Assembly: GCA_014155875.1 (NCBI GenBank)
Contig: JACEFZ010018349.1
Location: 62,001-126,000 of the forward strand
DNA length: 64,000 bases
DNA from: Cepaea nemoralis
Taxonomy: Eukaryota; Mollusca; Gastropoda; Stylommatophora; Helicidae
Direction: 5' to 3'
This document shows positions 23,576 through 34,320 of this stretch, piece after piece. The notes beneath the pieces are model-generated. The model was not told the origin of the DNA and ran no database searches. It saw only the letters and a list, made by a program, of their open reading frames with translations. Numbering within the stretch: position 1 is the stretch's first letter; each line of letters begins with the position of its first letter. The translations under genes were made by a program, and so were the position numbers.

Positions 23576-24960
23576 GCCAAGTCAAGAAATATCTCAGTCA
23601 TTCTTATAAAAATTAGGAAAATATGTTAACCTAAGGAGAAAAATATTGCCCAAGTAAAGAAAAAATTTACACAAAACTTATAAAACTTAGGAAAATGTGT
23701 TAACCTAAGGAGAAAAATATTGACCAAGTGAAGAAAAAATTTACACAAAACTTATAAAACTTAGGAAAATTTGTTAACTAAATGTGAAAAAATATTTCTC
23801 AAGTGAAGAAAAATTTACACAAAACGTATAAAACTTAGGAAAATGTGTTAACCTAATGAGAAAAATATTGCCCAAGTGAAGAAAAAATGTACACAAAACT
23901 TATAAAACTTAGGAAAATGTGTTAACCTAAGGAGAAAAATATTGTCCAAGTAAAGACATGTTTCAACTAGTCTTATAAATATGTCGCCCAAACTTATGAA
24001 CATTAGGAATATGTGTTATCCAAAAGGGAAAAATATTGACCAAGTGAAAAAATATCTCAACCATACTTATGAAAAGGAGAAAAATGTGTTAACCTAACGG
24101 GAAAAACATTGGCGAAGTGAAGAAATATCTCAGCCATTCTTATAAAAATTAGGAAAATGTGTTAACCTAATGAGAAAAATATTGCCCAAGTGAAGAAAAA
24201 ATTTACACAAAACTTATAAAACTTAGGAAAATTTGATAACTAAATGTGAAAAAATATTTCCCAAGTGAAGAAAAATTTACACAAAACGTATAAAACTTAG
24301 GAAAATGTATTAACCTAATGAGAAAAATATTGCCCAAGTGAAGAAAAAATTTACACAAAACTTATAAAACTTAGGAAAATGTGTTAACCTAGTGAGAAAA
24401 ATATTGACCAAGTAAAGAAAAACATACACCAAACTTCTGAAAAGTAAGAAAATTTGTTAACCAAAGGGGAAAAATATTGGCCAAGTGGAGAAATATCTCA
24501 ACCATACTTATGAAAAGGAGGAAAATGTGTTAACCTAATGAGAAAAATATCGACCAATTGAAGAAAAAAGTTACACAAAACTTATAAAACTTAGGGAAAT
24601 GTGTTAACCTAATGAGAAAATATCGCCCAAGTGAAGAAAAAAGTTACACAAAACTTATAAATCTTAGGAAAATGTGTTAACCTAATGAGAAAAATATCAC
24701 CCAATTGAAGAAAAAAGTTACACAAAACTTATAAAACTTAGGAAAATGTGTTAACCTAATGAGAAAAATATTGACCAAGTAAAGAAAAACGTACACCAAA
24801 CTTCTAAAAAGTAAGAAAATTTGTTAACCAAAAGGGAAAAATATATGGGCTAAACTATGAAATATGTTGACCGAACTAAGAAAGTGTGTTAACCAAAGGG
24901 GGAAAAATGTTGGTCAAAACATGAAACATCTCGACCAAGCTTATAAATATCTCGTGTAAA
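23576..24960 (+). repeat. ~74-bp minisatellite, left arm
   Basis: About 18 imperfect units in the pattern cttataaaacttaggaaaat, then gtgttaacctaatgagaaaa, atattgcccaagtgaag and aaaaaatttacacaaaa. The GTTAAC hexamer is a small dyad repeated every unit. It lies just downstream of the zinc-finger stop and poly(A) signal. It could be a binding array, a replication or packaging signal, or neutral satellite. Confidence 0.88.
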
Positions 24961-25242
24961 CTTATTTAAAAAAAAAGTAGGAACACATATTGCTTCTGTA
25001 GTTATGTCAAACGTGTCTTGAACTTTTATCTGAACAGGCATTTCACAAGACATAATCATCAACGTCAACACTTTCCCTCTTTTACATTACCGAAAGTTTC
25101 AACTTATCAGTCCAGAGTATCCACTAAAGAAGCACTTATGCATACTAATCACCCAGCTCTTCACACTCTTGGTGTTTTTTTTCTTTTTTTTCTTTTCTAA
25201 CGCAAAGTGTCTCTGTCTTTCGTAGATAACTTCACAACTTTT

Positions 25243-25730
25243 CTATGTAGCACCACTAACAACGCCAAACCTTCGTTTCACATGAGCTCTAATGAAACAG
25301 TCATAACAACATTTAGGGCAATCTGTGGCTCCACCTGGGATAGTTTCAATATCATCTGAGTATTCGTCAGCAAAGATCCACTTCCCATGGCTGATATCTT
25401 CAACTTTCTATACCACAATGTCTGTTACACTAACCTTCCATTGGTCCATCTTTCAACAATACAAAGAGTGTTCTCGAAGTCTAGCTAACATAACATTGCT
25501 TACTTTGTCCACCTCTATCACACTTTGTCATTTCACAGCTGCAATAGCGGCAAGTCTGCAACCAACCAACAGTGTCTGTTATGAAGTCGACCTTTCTTAA
25601 AGCCACGTCTGCCTTACTGAACCCTTGAATACCCTCTACCACATCGTCTAACCGACTTTCAACATTTCATACCAAATAACATTAACATTCTCTTTGATTA
25701 CAGAACAACTGATTTTCTGCTGACTAAGCA
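25243..25730 (-). pseudogene. Broken Cys-rich coding-like frame, left arm
   Basis: The minus strand has two open stretches separated by stops. One contains CRYCSCEMTKCDRGG. The other contains DISHGKWIFADEYSDD followed by CPKCCYDC. The clustered CxxC pairs look like a zinc-binding protein that has decayed. Product unknown. The plus strand also has short open frames over the same DNA, so orientation is not certain. Confidence 0.3.
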
Positions 25731-25904
25731 GATTTTCCAACCTCGTGGAGATAAATCATATGCCCCCTAACCTACTAGGCGCTATTCTAGACAACGAATA
25801 TGGTAATCGACCAGCACCCCTAGGCAGAACTTGAAAAAACAACAGAGCTTGGGTTATTGAGACGAATGAGTTGCATTCCTTGGACTACCAGAAAGACATC
25901 AAAC

Positions 25905-26026
25905 ACAACAAACTCTTTCTTACTAACCCTAACCCTAAGTATAAATCAACTAACCCTAACCCTAAACCTAAGTATACATCAACTAACCCTAACCCTAACC
26001 CTAACTATACAACAAACTCTTTCTTA
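25905..26026 (+). repeat. Telomere-like CCCTAA block between 18-bp direct repeats, left arm
   Basis: Three ~33-bp modules of ctaaccctaaccctaa (one with an accctaaaccta variant), separated by gtataaatca/gtatacatca, occupy 25923-26008. The identical 18-mer acaacaaactctttctta sits at 25905-25922 and 26009-26026. CCCTAA reads toward the palindrome centre. Confidence 0.85.
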
Positions 26027-26127
26027 AGAGACATAGATACAAACCAAAGTTAGAAATGAAAAAGTTAAATTTATGTGATTACATTTTAATTAAAATTTAA
26101 AACTAATAAATCGCACTTTTATTGCGC

Positions 26128-26202
26128 GCTTCACTTAATATACAGATATAGGGTAAGTATAGGTATAAGTTAGGTATAGGACATATATCAAACTTACATC
26201 TT
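26128..26202. other. Palindrome spacer (75 bp)
   Basis: The only sequence without an inverted partner. It is AT-rich with several gtataggt/ggtataagt-like steps. On transcription or strand separation it would be the loop of a 6.8-kb hairpin. It is bounded by attgcgc and gcgcaat. Confidence 0.85.
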
Positions 26203-26303
26203 GCGCAATAAAAGTGCGATTTATTAGTTTTAAATTTTAATTAAAATGTAATCACATAAATTTAACTTTTTCATTTCTAACTTTGGTTTGTATCTATGTC
26301 TCT

Positions 26304-26425
26304 TAAGAAAGAGTTTGTTGTATAGTTAGGGTTAGGGTTAGGGTTAGTTGATGTATACTTAGGTTTAGGGTTAGGGTTAGTTGATTTATACTTAGGGTTA
26401 GGGTTAGTAAGAAAGAGTTTGTTGT
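26304..26425 (-). repeat. Telomere-like TTAGGG block between 18-bp direct repeats, right arm
   Basis: Inverted counterpart at 26322-26408 with the 18-mer on both sides. Across the centre the order on the plus strand is CCCTAA then TTAGGG, the opposite of a telomere-telomere end fusion. Confidence 0.85.
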
Positions 26426-26599
26426 GTTTGATGTCTTTCTGGTAGTCCAAGGAATGCAACTCATTCGTCTCAATAACCCAAGCTCTGTTGTTTTTTCAAG
26501 TTCTGCCTAGGGGTGCTGGTCGATTACCATATTCGTTGTCTAGAATAGCGCCTAGTAGGTTAGGGGGCATATGATTTATCTCCACGAGGTTGGAAAATC

Positions 26600-27087
26600 T
26601 GCTTAGTCAGCAGAAAATCAGTTGTTCTGTAATCAAAGAGAATGTTAATGTTATTTGGTATGAAATGTTGAAAGTCGGTTAGACGATGTGGTAGAGGGTA
26701 TTCAAGGGTTCAGTAAGGCAGACGTGGCTTTAAGAAAGGTCGACTTCATAACAGACACTGTTGGTTGGTTGCAGACTTGCCGCTATTGCAGCTGTGAAAT
26801 GACAAAGTGTGATAGAGGTGGACAAAGTAAGCAATGTTATGTTAGCTAGACTTCGAGAACACTCTTTGTATTGTTGAAAGATGGACCAATGGAAGGTTAG
26901 TGTAGCAGACATTGTGGTATAGAAAGTTGAAGATATCAGCCATGGGAAGTGGATCTTTGCTGACGAATACTCAGATGATATTGAAACTATCCCAGGTGGA
27001 GCCACAGATTGCCCTAAATGTTGTTATGACTGTTTCATTAGAGCTCATGTGAAACGAAGGTTTGGCGTTGTTAGTGGTGCTACATAG
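26600..27087 (+). pseudogene. Broken Cys-rich coding-like frame, right arm
   Basis: Mirror of 25243-25730 with the same interruptions, so the gene was already broken when the arms were duplicated. Confidence 0.3.
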
Positions 27088-27364
27088 AAAAGTTGTGAAG
27101 TTATCTACGAAAGACAGAGACACTTTGCGTTAGAAAAGAAAAAAAAAAAACACCAAGAGTGTGAAGAGCTGGGTGATTAGTATGCATAAGTGCTTCTTTA
27201 GTGGATACTCTGGACTGATAAGTTGAAACTTTCGGTAATGTAAAAGAGGGAAAGTGTTGACGTTGATGATTATGTCTTGTGAAATGCCTGTTCAGATAAA
27301 AGTTCAAGACACGTTTGACATAACTACAGAAGCAATATGTGTTCCTACTTTTTTTTTTAAATAA

Positions 27365-28752
27365 GTTTACACGAGATATTTATAAGCTTGGTCGAGATGT
27401 TTCATGTTTTGACCAACATTTTCCCCCCTTTGGTTAACACACTTTCTTAGTTCGGTCAACATATTTCATAGTTTAGCCCATATATTTTTCCCTTTTGGTT
27501 AACAAATTTTCTTACTTTTTAGAAGTTTGGTGTACGTTTTTCTTTACTTGGTCAATATTTTTCTCATTAGGTTAACACATTTTCCTAAGTTTTATAAGTT
27601 TTGTGTAACTTTTTTCTTCAATTGGGTGATATTTTTCTCATTAGGTTAACACATTTTCCTAAGATTTATAAGTTTTGTGTAACCTTTTTCTTCACTTGGG
27701 CGATATTTTCTCATTAGGTTAACACATTTCCCTAAGTTTTATAAGTTTTGTGTAACTTTTTTCTTCAATTGGTCGATATTTTTCTCATTAGGTTAACACA
27801 TTTTCCTCCTTTTCATAAGTATGGTTGAGATATTTCTCCACTTGGCCAATATTTTTCCCCTTTGGTTAACAAATTTTCTTACTTTTCAGAAGTTTGGTGT
27901 ATGTTTTTCTTTACTTGGTCAATATTTTTCTCATTAGGTTAACACATTTTCCTAAGTTTTATAAGTTTTGTGTAAATTTTTTCTTCACTTGGGCAATATT
28001 TTTCTCATTAGGTTAATACATTTTCCTAAGTTTTATACGTTTTGTGTAAATTTTTCTTCACTTGGGAAATATTTTTTCACATTTAGTTATCAAATTTTCC
28101 TAAGTTTTATAAGTTTTGTGTAAATTTTTTCTTCACTTGGGCAATATTTTTCTCATTAGGTTAACACATTTTCCTAATTTTTATAAGAATGGCTGAGATA
28201 TTTCTTCACTTCGCCAATGTTTTTCCCGTTAGGTTAACACATTTTTCTCCTTTTCATAAGTATGGTTGAGATATTTTTTCACTTGGTCAATATTTTTCCC
28301 TTTTGGATAACACATATTCCTAATGTTCATAAGTTTGGGCGACATATTTATAAGACTAGTTGAAACATGTCTTTACTTGGACAATATTTTTCTCCTTAGG
28401 TTAACACATTTTCCTAAGTTTTATAAGTTTTGTGTACATTTTTTCTTCACTTGGGCAATATTTTTCTCATTAGGTTAACACATTTTCCTAAGTTTTATAC
28501 GTTTTGTGTAAATTTTTCTTCACTTGAGAAATATTTTTTCACATTTAGTTAACAAATTTTCCTAAGTTTTATAAGTTTTGTGTAAATTTTTTCTTCACTT
28601 GGTCAATATTTTTCTCCTTAGGTTAACACATTTTCCTAAGTTTTATAAGTTTTGTGTAAATTTTTTCTTTACTTGGGCAATATTTTTCTCCTTAGGTTAA
28701 CATATTTTCCTAATTTTTATAAGAATGACTGAGATATTTCTTGACTTGGCCA
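27365..28752 (-). repeat. ~74-bp minisatellite, right arm
   Basis: Inverted counterpart of the left array with the same order of variant units, including the shorter variants with ttttgtgtaac. The conserved order shows the arms diverged very recently. Confidence 0.88.
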
Positions 28753-28985
28753 TCAACATGTAACACCCGCTCACCACATGACACTCATATGTACCGTCAA
28801 CACTAAAAACCAACAAGTGAACGCACTTATAATACATAAAACTGTTTATTTTACAGTATTTCCAGCAAAGTTTACACACACAAAAAGGAACAGTATACAA
28901 AACGGATGGTTAAATATGGAATGTTATATCTAGTATGATCATGCACAGTGGTGCCTAACGTGGGTCATAAAAGGGGCGTTATTTA

Positions 28986-29831
28986 TTAAACAAGCCGGAA
29001 TTCTGGGATATGATAGACATAAAAACATATAGCTGGAATCGTCTCTGTAGTGTATTTGGTATTTGGACGTTGTTGCATAGCGTAGGTAAGAACGTCATGT
29101 TCGTGTACTATTTTGATAAAATCGTCAAAGTCTTGTCTATTTTTGATTAGTTGTGGAAGTTCTAAGACAGAAGCATTATTTGAAGATGCGTGATACAATC
29201 GAAGAGCGTCTGTTTCGCTGTGCCTAAGGACTATATGATAACTAAAGTTGATTTTGAATATGCTCTTTTGAATGGTAAAGATCTTGTTCAAGGTAGATGC
29301 CCAGTCTTTAGGGTGGATTGTGTGTGGGCTAATATAAAATGTATAGACAGACATATATTTGTTTATCTTGTGATGTGTTTTGATACTACTCCAGTTGTCG
29401 GTGTATACTTGTCTAATATCATCTGGAAGAGTGTGTAAAGAAGCCGCTTCATCCTTGGGTTGTGTGTCACTGACTGGCTGGGAGTTTTCGTCTTGTTTAG
29501 TCTTCTTCTCGCTGACTGCCACATCACTATTAGTAGCCACATGTCTCTTACGTAGTGTTGCTGAAGCGGGTGTTGAAGCGTCTGTTGGTATTACACTGGG
29601 TGATACTTCTGGTGTAGTGTGTTCCTTTGTAATGTGACGTTGTAGATTGTCTTTTCTGTTAAACTTATGACCACAAGTGTGACACGAATACACTTGCTCC
29701 TTGGTACTGTGACTGGTCCGAGTATGGCGAAGCAGACTGCGCCTTTCAGTGAAACCTTTCCCACAAGTTGCACATAAGTGGTTCTCAGATGATTGCCTAG
29801 TTGACATCTTTGTATTTTTAGGCATGTTCAC
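28986..29831 (-). CDS. C2H2 zinc-finger protein, right-arm copy
   Basis: Same 281-residue protein as 22495-23340, with no amino-acid difference, transcribed toward the palindrome centre from the opposite side. The two genes therefore converge on the minisatellites and telomere-like blocks. Preserving both reading frames in a region where the neighbouring hAT and RTE genes are riddled with stops suggests recent duplication, gene conversion or selection. It uses the single-unit promoter at 30370-30494. Function as for the left copy, inferred only from the fingers. Confidence 0.75.
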   Translation of the reverse strand: MNMPKNTKMSTRQSSENHLCATCGKGFTERRSLLRHTRTSHSTKEQVYSCHTCGHKFNRKDNLQRHITKEHTTPEVSPSVIPTDASTPASATLRKRHVATNSDVAVSEKKTKQDENSQPVSDTQPKDEAASLHTLPDDIRQVYTDNWSSIKTHHKINKYMSVYTFYISPHTIHPKDWASTLNKIFTIQKSIFKINFSYHIVLRHSETDALRLYHASSNNASVLELPQLIKNRQDFDDFIKIVHEHDVLTYAMQQRPNTKYTTETIPAICFYVYHIPEFRLV

Positions 29832-30369
29832 TAGCGACTTGATACTGAGACAAGCAACTGTCGACTTGACACACGTTCACAGCGAGCCGATGAATATAGC
29901 GTTGAATATATTTAGTTTCTATCTTTCACCAAAGGTCGATAACACGATGTTGGCTAGATAGGTAAGTCAAATACTCAAACAACAAGATGTGTTATTCACT
30001 AGTCTAGTAAACTGTTTCAATCCCGAACACTTTTTTCCTCGTCTTTGTTTCAAACGCCGATGACTTCTTTGCAGATGACGTTGTAAACTATGGCAGAATA
30101 ACGAGGTTGCTTGCACTTCGGATGCGTCAGGGTAAGAATCTGGCTGATAATTCTTACAAGGCAGTTGTGAATGTCCAAAAATTGGAAGAAAGAGCCGCAA
30201 AAGCTGTAGGTCCGTATATGGCTGATAGTCCGTGGATACTGAGACAAAACGGTAAATGGCAAACTTTCTAAACTTGAAGGCAAATAGTCATTGAATAATC
30301 ACAAAACTGAAGATCCAATCTTTCGTCGTTCTTGTGTACATCACAAAGTGAGTGAGAGGTAGTGAGTTG

Positions 30370-30494
30370 GATATATATTACATACAGTAAGCCCCGCCCA
30401 CCTTATAGTTGCCAGCCAATCAATGCTTGTCTAACATAAAATGTGGGTCAATTCTAAGACAATTACCCTGATTGGTAGTATACAACAAGTGAAC
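30370..30494 (-). promoter_or_regulatory. Pol II promoter with single CCAAT unit (right arm)
   Basis: Same TATA, GC-box and CCAAT arrangement on the minus strand, but only one 81-bp unit (30414-30494). Its distal half matches left unit 1 (ttgtatactacc) and its proximal half matches left unit 2 (gtcttagaattg). It is thus a hybrid left by recombination between two units. Confidence 0.65.
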
Positions 30495-30994
30495 GAAGGA
30501 ATGTAGTGGTATGCAAACAGGTCAGATACATGATGAAAGACAGACATTGTAGTTATTACCACACACACATTTCTGTTGGTTACAGACATAACTTCACACG
30601 AGTTAGGTCCCGTAGCGGACTTGCCGGTATGTTGTATGGTTCATTTGTATGTAACTAATACACCAACGTATTTCATACCCTTGTGCTTTGTACTTATGTG
30701 CTAATGTAACACGGGTGTGTGATATTTTATACATATCACTGTGTTTAATTTACCTTGTAATAATGTACTTGAATTCTTTCAACTACTTCCTATTTAGTAC
30801 TATATTTATATACTGTGATTATGTGTATTGCTTCTTTTTGTATACATTGTGGTAGTGTATGGCTGTCTTGTGCGATGTTGGTTTACTTCTAACACACTAA
30901 TACAGACGATCAGAGACATGAAGCTTGACACGGGAAAATGTAGCAAAGAGACTACAAGAAGTAGTTGTCTTTAAGAGGATAGACCAAGCTTCGA

Positions 30995-31185
30995 TATGTT
31001 GAAGATAGTCTTTGGTAAGGTGGAAAACATAATGACTAATATAAAGATGTCAATTACAAGGAGAAAAAGAGTGTTCAAGTACTACATAGAACCTATACTA
31101 TTGTATGAATGTGAAGCGAGGACAATGGGCAGACAAGTTAAAAACCATCTAATGACACTGGGGATGTGGATTCTGAGTGGGGAAA
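30995..31185 (+). pseudogene. RTE reverse-transcriptase fragment (right arm)
   Basis: Mirror of 21060-21250 with the same protein remnant on the plus strand. Its presence in both arms means capture predates the inverted duplication or was copied by gene conversion. Confidence 0.75.
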
Positions 31186-32312
31186 AATTAACTTGACAAC
31201 CACATGAAACTCCCTCCAAATAATATAAGGCAACAGAACAATACATACAGCGTAGCAGACACAAAGACACTACACCAGCCCTGTAAGGCAACATACTCTG
31301 ATAATGTATACATAACGGCCGCTCTCCAATACTACACACATTTATAAGTCGTAGTAAATGCGCATACACAAACATACAATACTTCCTAAAGTAGACTCTA
31401 ACCAAGTTCGCAGTGCAGCTATATAGAGGCATGCCTATTGATCTGATTTGAAATATGTTTGATTATTTTCACACCCGGATGTAATAGGCGACAACCCAGA
31501 TCACAGCTACGATGCGCTGACAGGGGTGACATGTATCACATAGTACACCATCCTTTTTCAAACCCCAATCGTTTTCACTGTCACAAGAATAACGAACTAC
31601 TGATATTTAAGAACAGAGTGGCACATGCTGATACTGTTTGTGATATCTCCTACTCATACCACCCGTTTTAACTGCATAAGGACACACACACCTAGCCCAT
31701 AATCCCCAACCGCCACATATGAGAAAACTCGAGAGTAGTGCTATTGATTTTTATAGGATATTACGACAATAGGTGTTACGCTCTTAATCCCCTTCCAACC
31801 TTTATATGAACCTTTATTAATATCGCGAACTATTTGCAGCCCTGAAGATATCAGTAATAGCAATAACCTGACTTGGTCATTACGATGACGATAATCCCCT
31901 GGATTAGCCGTTATGAAGATGAGTATTGATTTTTGGCAACACCTGTTGTGATTTTGAATCGTATTCTGATTTTTAAGTTATGTTATATTTTGTGACGCAT
32001 AGGTACAAGTGTAAAATTTGATGCCTGTGGTTTTCATCAGTGGTGGGACTTGTGGCTGCGGCGACACGGCCGGACAAAGCGACCCTGACCCGTATGATAA
32101 ACTAGACACCCACACGTTGATGACTGGCAATTTTACCAACGACAAAGTACCAAGAGTCGAACCTGTCACTTCCACAGTGTCTGGGGTACCACCTAAACAT
32201 ACTCAGCAACCAGCACACCGCAGCTCCTTTTCTAAATATAGCCGGATTAATAACACCAGAGCTCTCCATCACAACTAAGTAACAAAAACATTATCAATAT
32301 TTCTTCTACCAC

Positions 32313-32745
32313 TAGACCTCCCCACTGGGATTCGAACCCGATGATAGTGTTCAGAAGCGTTTATCTAATTACTCATCCACTCACCCCACCCCTTAACAAT
32401 GGATATCACAGGTCATACCCACTAAATGCAATAATACCGGTCATCTTTACTTTTTTAAGGTTTTCATTTTTAATCTGTATGATGATATTGTTTAAACCAC
32501 TACGGCCCTCTACGGCTCACTAGTAACCGCTACCCACTCCTTAACACCGACTTTCGCTAAGCCATACCCATTAAAATCAATACTACTGGCCATTTGATAT
32601 TTGTAAGGTTTTCATTTGAAGCTCTAAAAGGATATGATGATAGTGCTCGGAAGCATTTACCTAGCTACATCGCAACTCACCCATCCCTTAACAACTAACG
32701 CCACTAAGACCCGCCGACTACAACCCATGATAACAATAATCATTA
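32313..32745 (-). repeat. Three ~148-bp tRNA-like tandem units (right arm)
   Basis: Inverted counterpart of 19500-19932, with the B-box-like motif as tgggattcgaaccc at ~32325-32338. Confidence 0.55.
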
Positions 32746-32964
32746 AATTTTAATTTTTTTAAAAATAAAATTCTTCAAAAAGGGGAGGTAATATCACAAA
32801 AACAGACGATTTTTTTTACTCATGAGTTATGTCCCGCACCTGCTTCTTTGCGCTTACTAAAAAACGACAGCACCTACCGGCTCCTACCGCTCCTCCTTCT
32901 TTATTCTTAGTAAAATAGGTGCGCTCCTTCTCCTTGGGGCTAGTAGGCATCATATATAACTACT

Positions 32965-32970
32965 CCCCCA
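32965..32970. other. 6-bp target duplication of the palindromic element, right
   Basis: ccccca, directly after the right-arm terminus ataactact. It pairs with 19275-19280. Confidence 0.7.
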
Positions 32971-33048
32971 CCCAAGGAATATGTCTTTGATAGGTCCAAC
33001 AGCAACTTAAATCATGGAAAGCGGCGACATTTCTTTGATGTGTGTGTG

Positions 33049-33079
<31 letters not shown>

Positions 33080-33967
33080 ATGCGTGCGTGCGTGCGTGTG
33101 TGCGTGCGTGTGTGTGTGTGTGTGTGTGTGAAAAACCAGTGATTTCTCGCTAACAAACTTGTTTTACAGTAATGTCCCGTTCCACTACTCGAGGCTCTTG
33201 TCATAAAGCCAATCCCATTTCCCACGAGAAAATTAACTATTCAACGGTAATGTTTCCGTGTGAAGACGTAATACATTTAATAATGTGCACTTCATCTCTG
33301 ACACGTAAATTATATACTGCATAACAACAAACTTTGAAACCTGCTGTACAATCTCCAGAACATTTTTTTTTGGGGGGGGGGGGGGGGCGGGGGGGGTGAA
33401 CATAATGATAAGGTCATATACTAAATCTCATCATTTTCCCTCAGTTGGTTACTAAGATATGGAATTTTATATTGGGACAGACAAAAATAAACAGACTATA
33501 GGAGATCTTCACACGAACGGAGACCCCCTGGCTGCTATATGTCTTAAATTTACTATTTTTAATTATAAATTATTGTATCTAGATTTTCTTGTTTATTGTA
33601 ATGTTTGCTTATTTCGCGCCATTCCAAGTCCTTCCCCGGCTAGTGGTAGCGCCGCCTACGCTCTGACGTTACCATGGTTTCCATGGCAACAAATACACAC
33701 GCATCTTTCCCTTCCCCTGATGCGTCGGGCTGTCAACACAGATCCGATGCTCCAGAAATATTTACTTCTTTTTGCGAATTATCCATATTATAGGTATGTA
33801 ACAATGATTTCTTTGTTTGACCGTGATAGGTAAGTAAACTACAAGTGTGAATAGAGGCAATAACGTAGCAAACATAGCATTAAAATGCCAAGGAAGCCTC
33901 GGGTTATTACGAAAATATTATCCCCAGCTCAAAAGAATTCCCCGGTCAAGATGTTAATCAAGCTGGT
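32971..33967. other. hAT interior 5' of the transposase
   Basis: Non-coding hAT sequence with a (GT/GTGC)n microsatellite (33040-33130) and a T-then-G homopolymer (33363-33398). An open frame of 124 codons (33459-33833) has no known motif. Confidence 0.5.
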
Positions 33968-33975
33968 CTCTAGGC

Positions 33976-34175
33976 CAGTGTTTTTCAACCTTTCTGCTAG
34001 AGCAGATCCTTACGCAAATGTTTACGTTGCTCGAGGAACTCTACGCGATGATCCAAGTGTCTATCCTGTTTCATGTAATAAACCAGATGGGCAGAAATGT
34101 TGCATTTAGGTGATTTCGGTCTGTATCGGCAGAACCCCTGGCTGCCACTCGCGGAACCCCGGTTGAAAAGTTCTG
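33976..34175. mobile_element. 200-bp hAT-type MITE nested in the hAT
   Basis: Inverted ends cagtgtttttcaacc and the complement of cagaacttttcaacc, flanked by exact 8-bp ctctaggc (33968-33975 and 34176-34183). There is no coding capacity. The ends differ from those of the host hAT, so another hAT family mobilised it. Confidence 0.88.
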
Positions 34176-34320
34176 CTCTAGGCTGTTTATTTAGACCGAT
34201 GAGCCGTAGCTTCACCGGTGACTCGTAGTCCTCTGATTTTCTTGTGTTTCAATAGGATTTCAATTATGTCTCTAATGCAATGTATTTTTCATTTTCAGAT
34301 CCCGTGTACTTCACCCTACA

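Larger units (their letters stand above)
19281..26127 (+). repeat. Left arm of the giant palindrome
   Basis: 6847 bp. Reading inward: terminal segment, tRNA-like tandem units (19500-19930), SINE-like block (20030-20270), RTE fragment, duplicated CCAAT promoter unit, zinc-finger gene, ~74-bp minisatellite, broken Cys-rich frame, telomere-like block. Coordinates of matching points sum to 52245 outside the promoter repeat and about 52326-52330 inside it, so the main length difference from the right arm is one 81-bp unit. Confidence 0.93.
19281..32964. mobile_element. 13.7-kb palindromic element, Polinton/Maverick-like candidate
   Basis: Two inverted arms (19281-26127 and 26203-32964) are collinear over their whole length around a 75-bp spacer. 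The outer ends are agtagttatatatgatgcc and its complement, so the termini are 5'-AG...CT-3'. A 6-bp direct repeat flanks it. Polintons/Mavericks are known for 6-bp duplications, AG/CT termini and long terminal inverted repeats, but these are usually hundreds of bases, not 6.8 kb, with polymerase, integrase and capsid genes between. None of those genes is visible here. I infer a non-autonomous fold-back derivative in which two copies of one end face each other. Alternatives are an unknown DNA-element class, a sister-chromatid inverted duplication, or an assembly fold-back. Confidence 0.6.
26203..32964 (-). repeat. Right arm of the giant palindrome
   Basis: 6762 bp, the reverse complement of the left arm with few substitutions. 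Examples are tgtgtagtattgg versus gggagtagtattgg in the outer arm and a C/T difference near 30112 versus 22213. The zinc-finger protein is identical in both arms. Confidence 0.93.

Noticed and set aside
25900..26430. Interstitial telomere-telomere (head-to-head) fusion
   Set aside because: The plus strand reads CCCTAA then TTAGGG. A fusion of two chromosome ends gives TTAGGG then CCCTAA.
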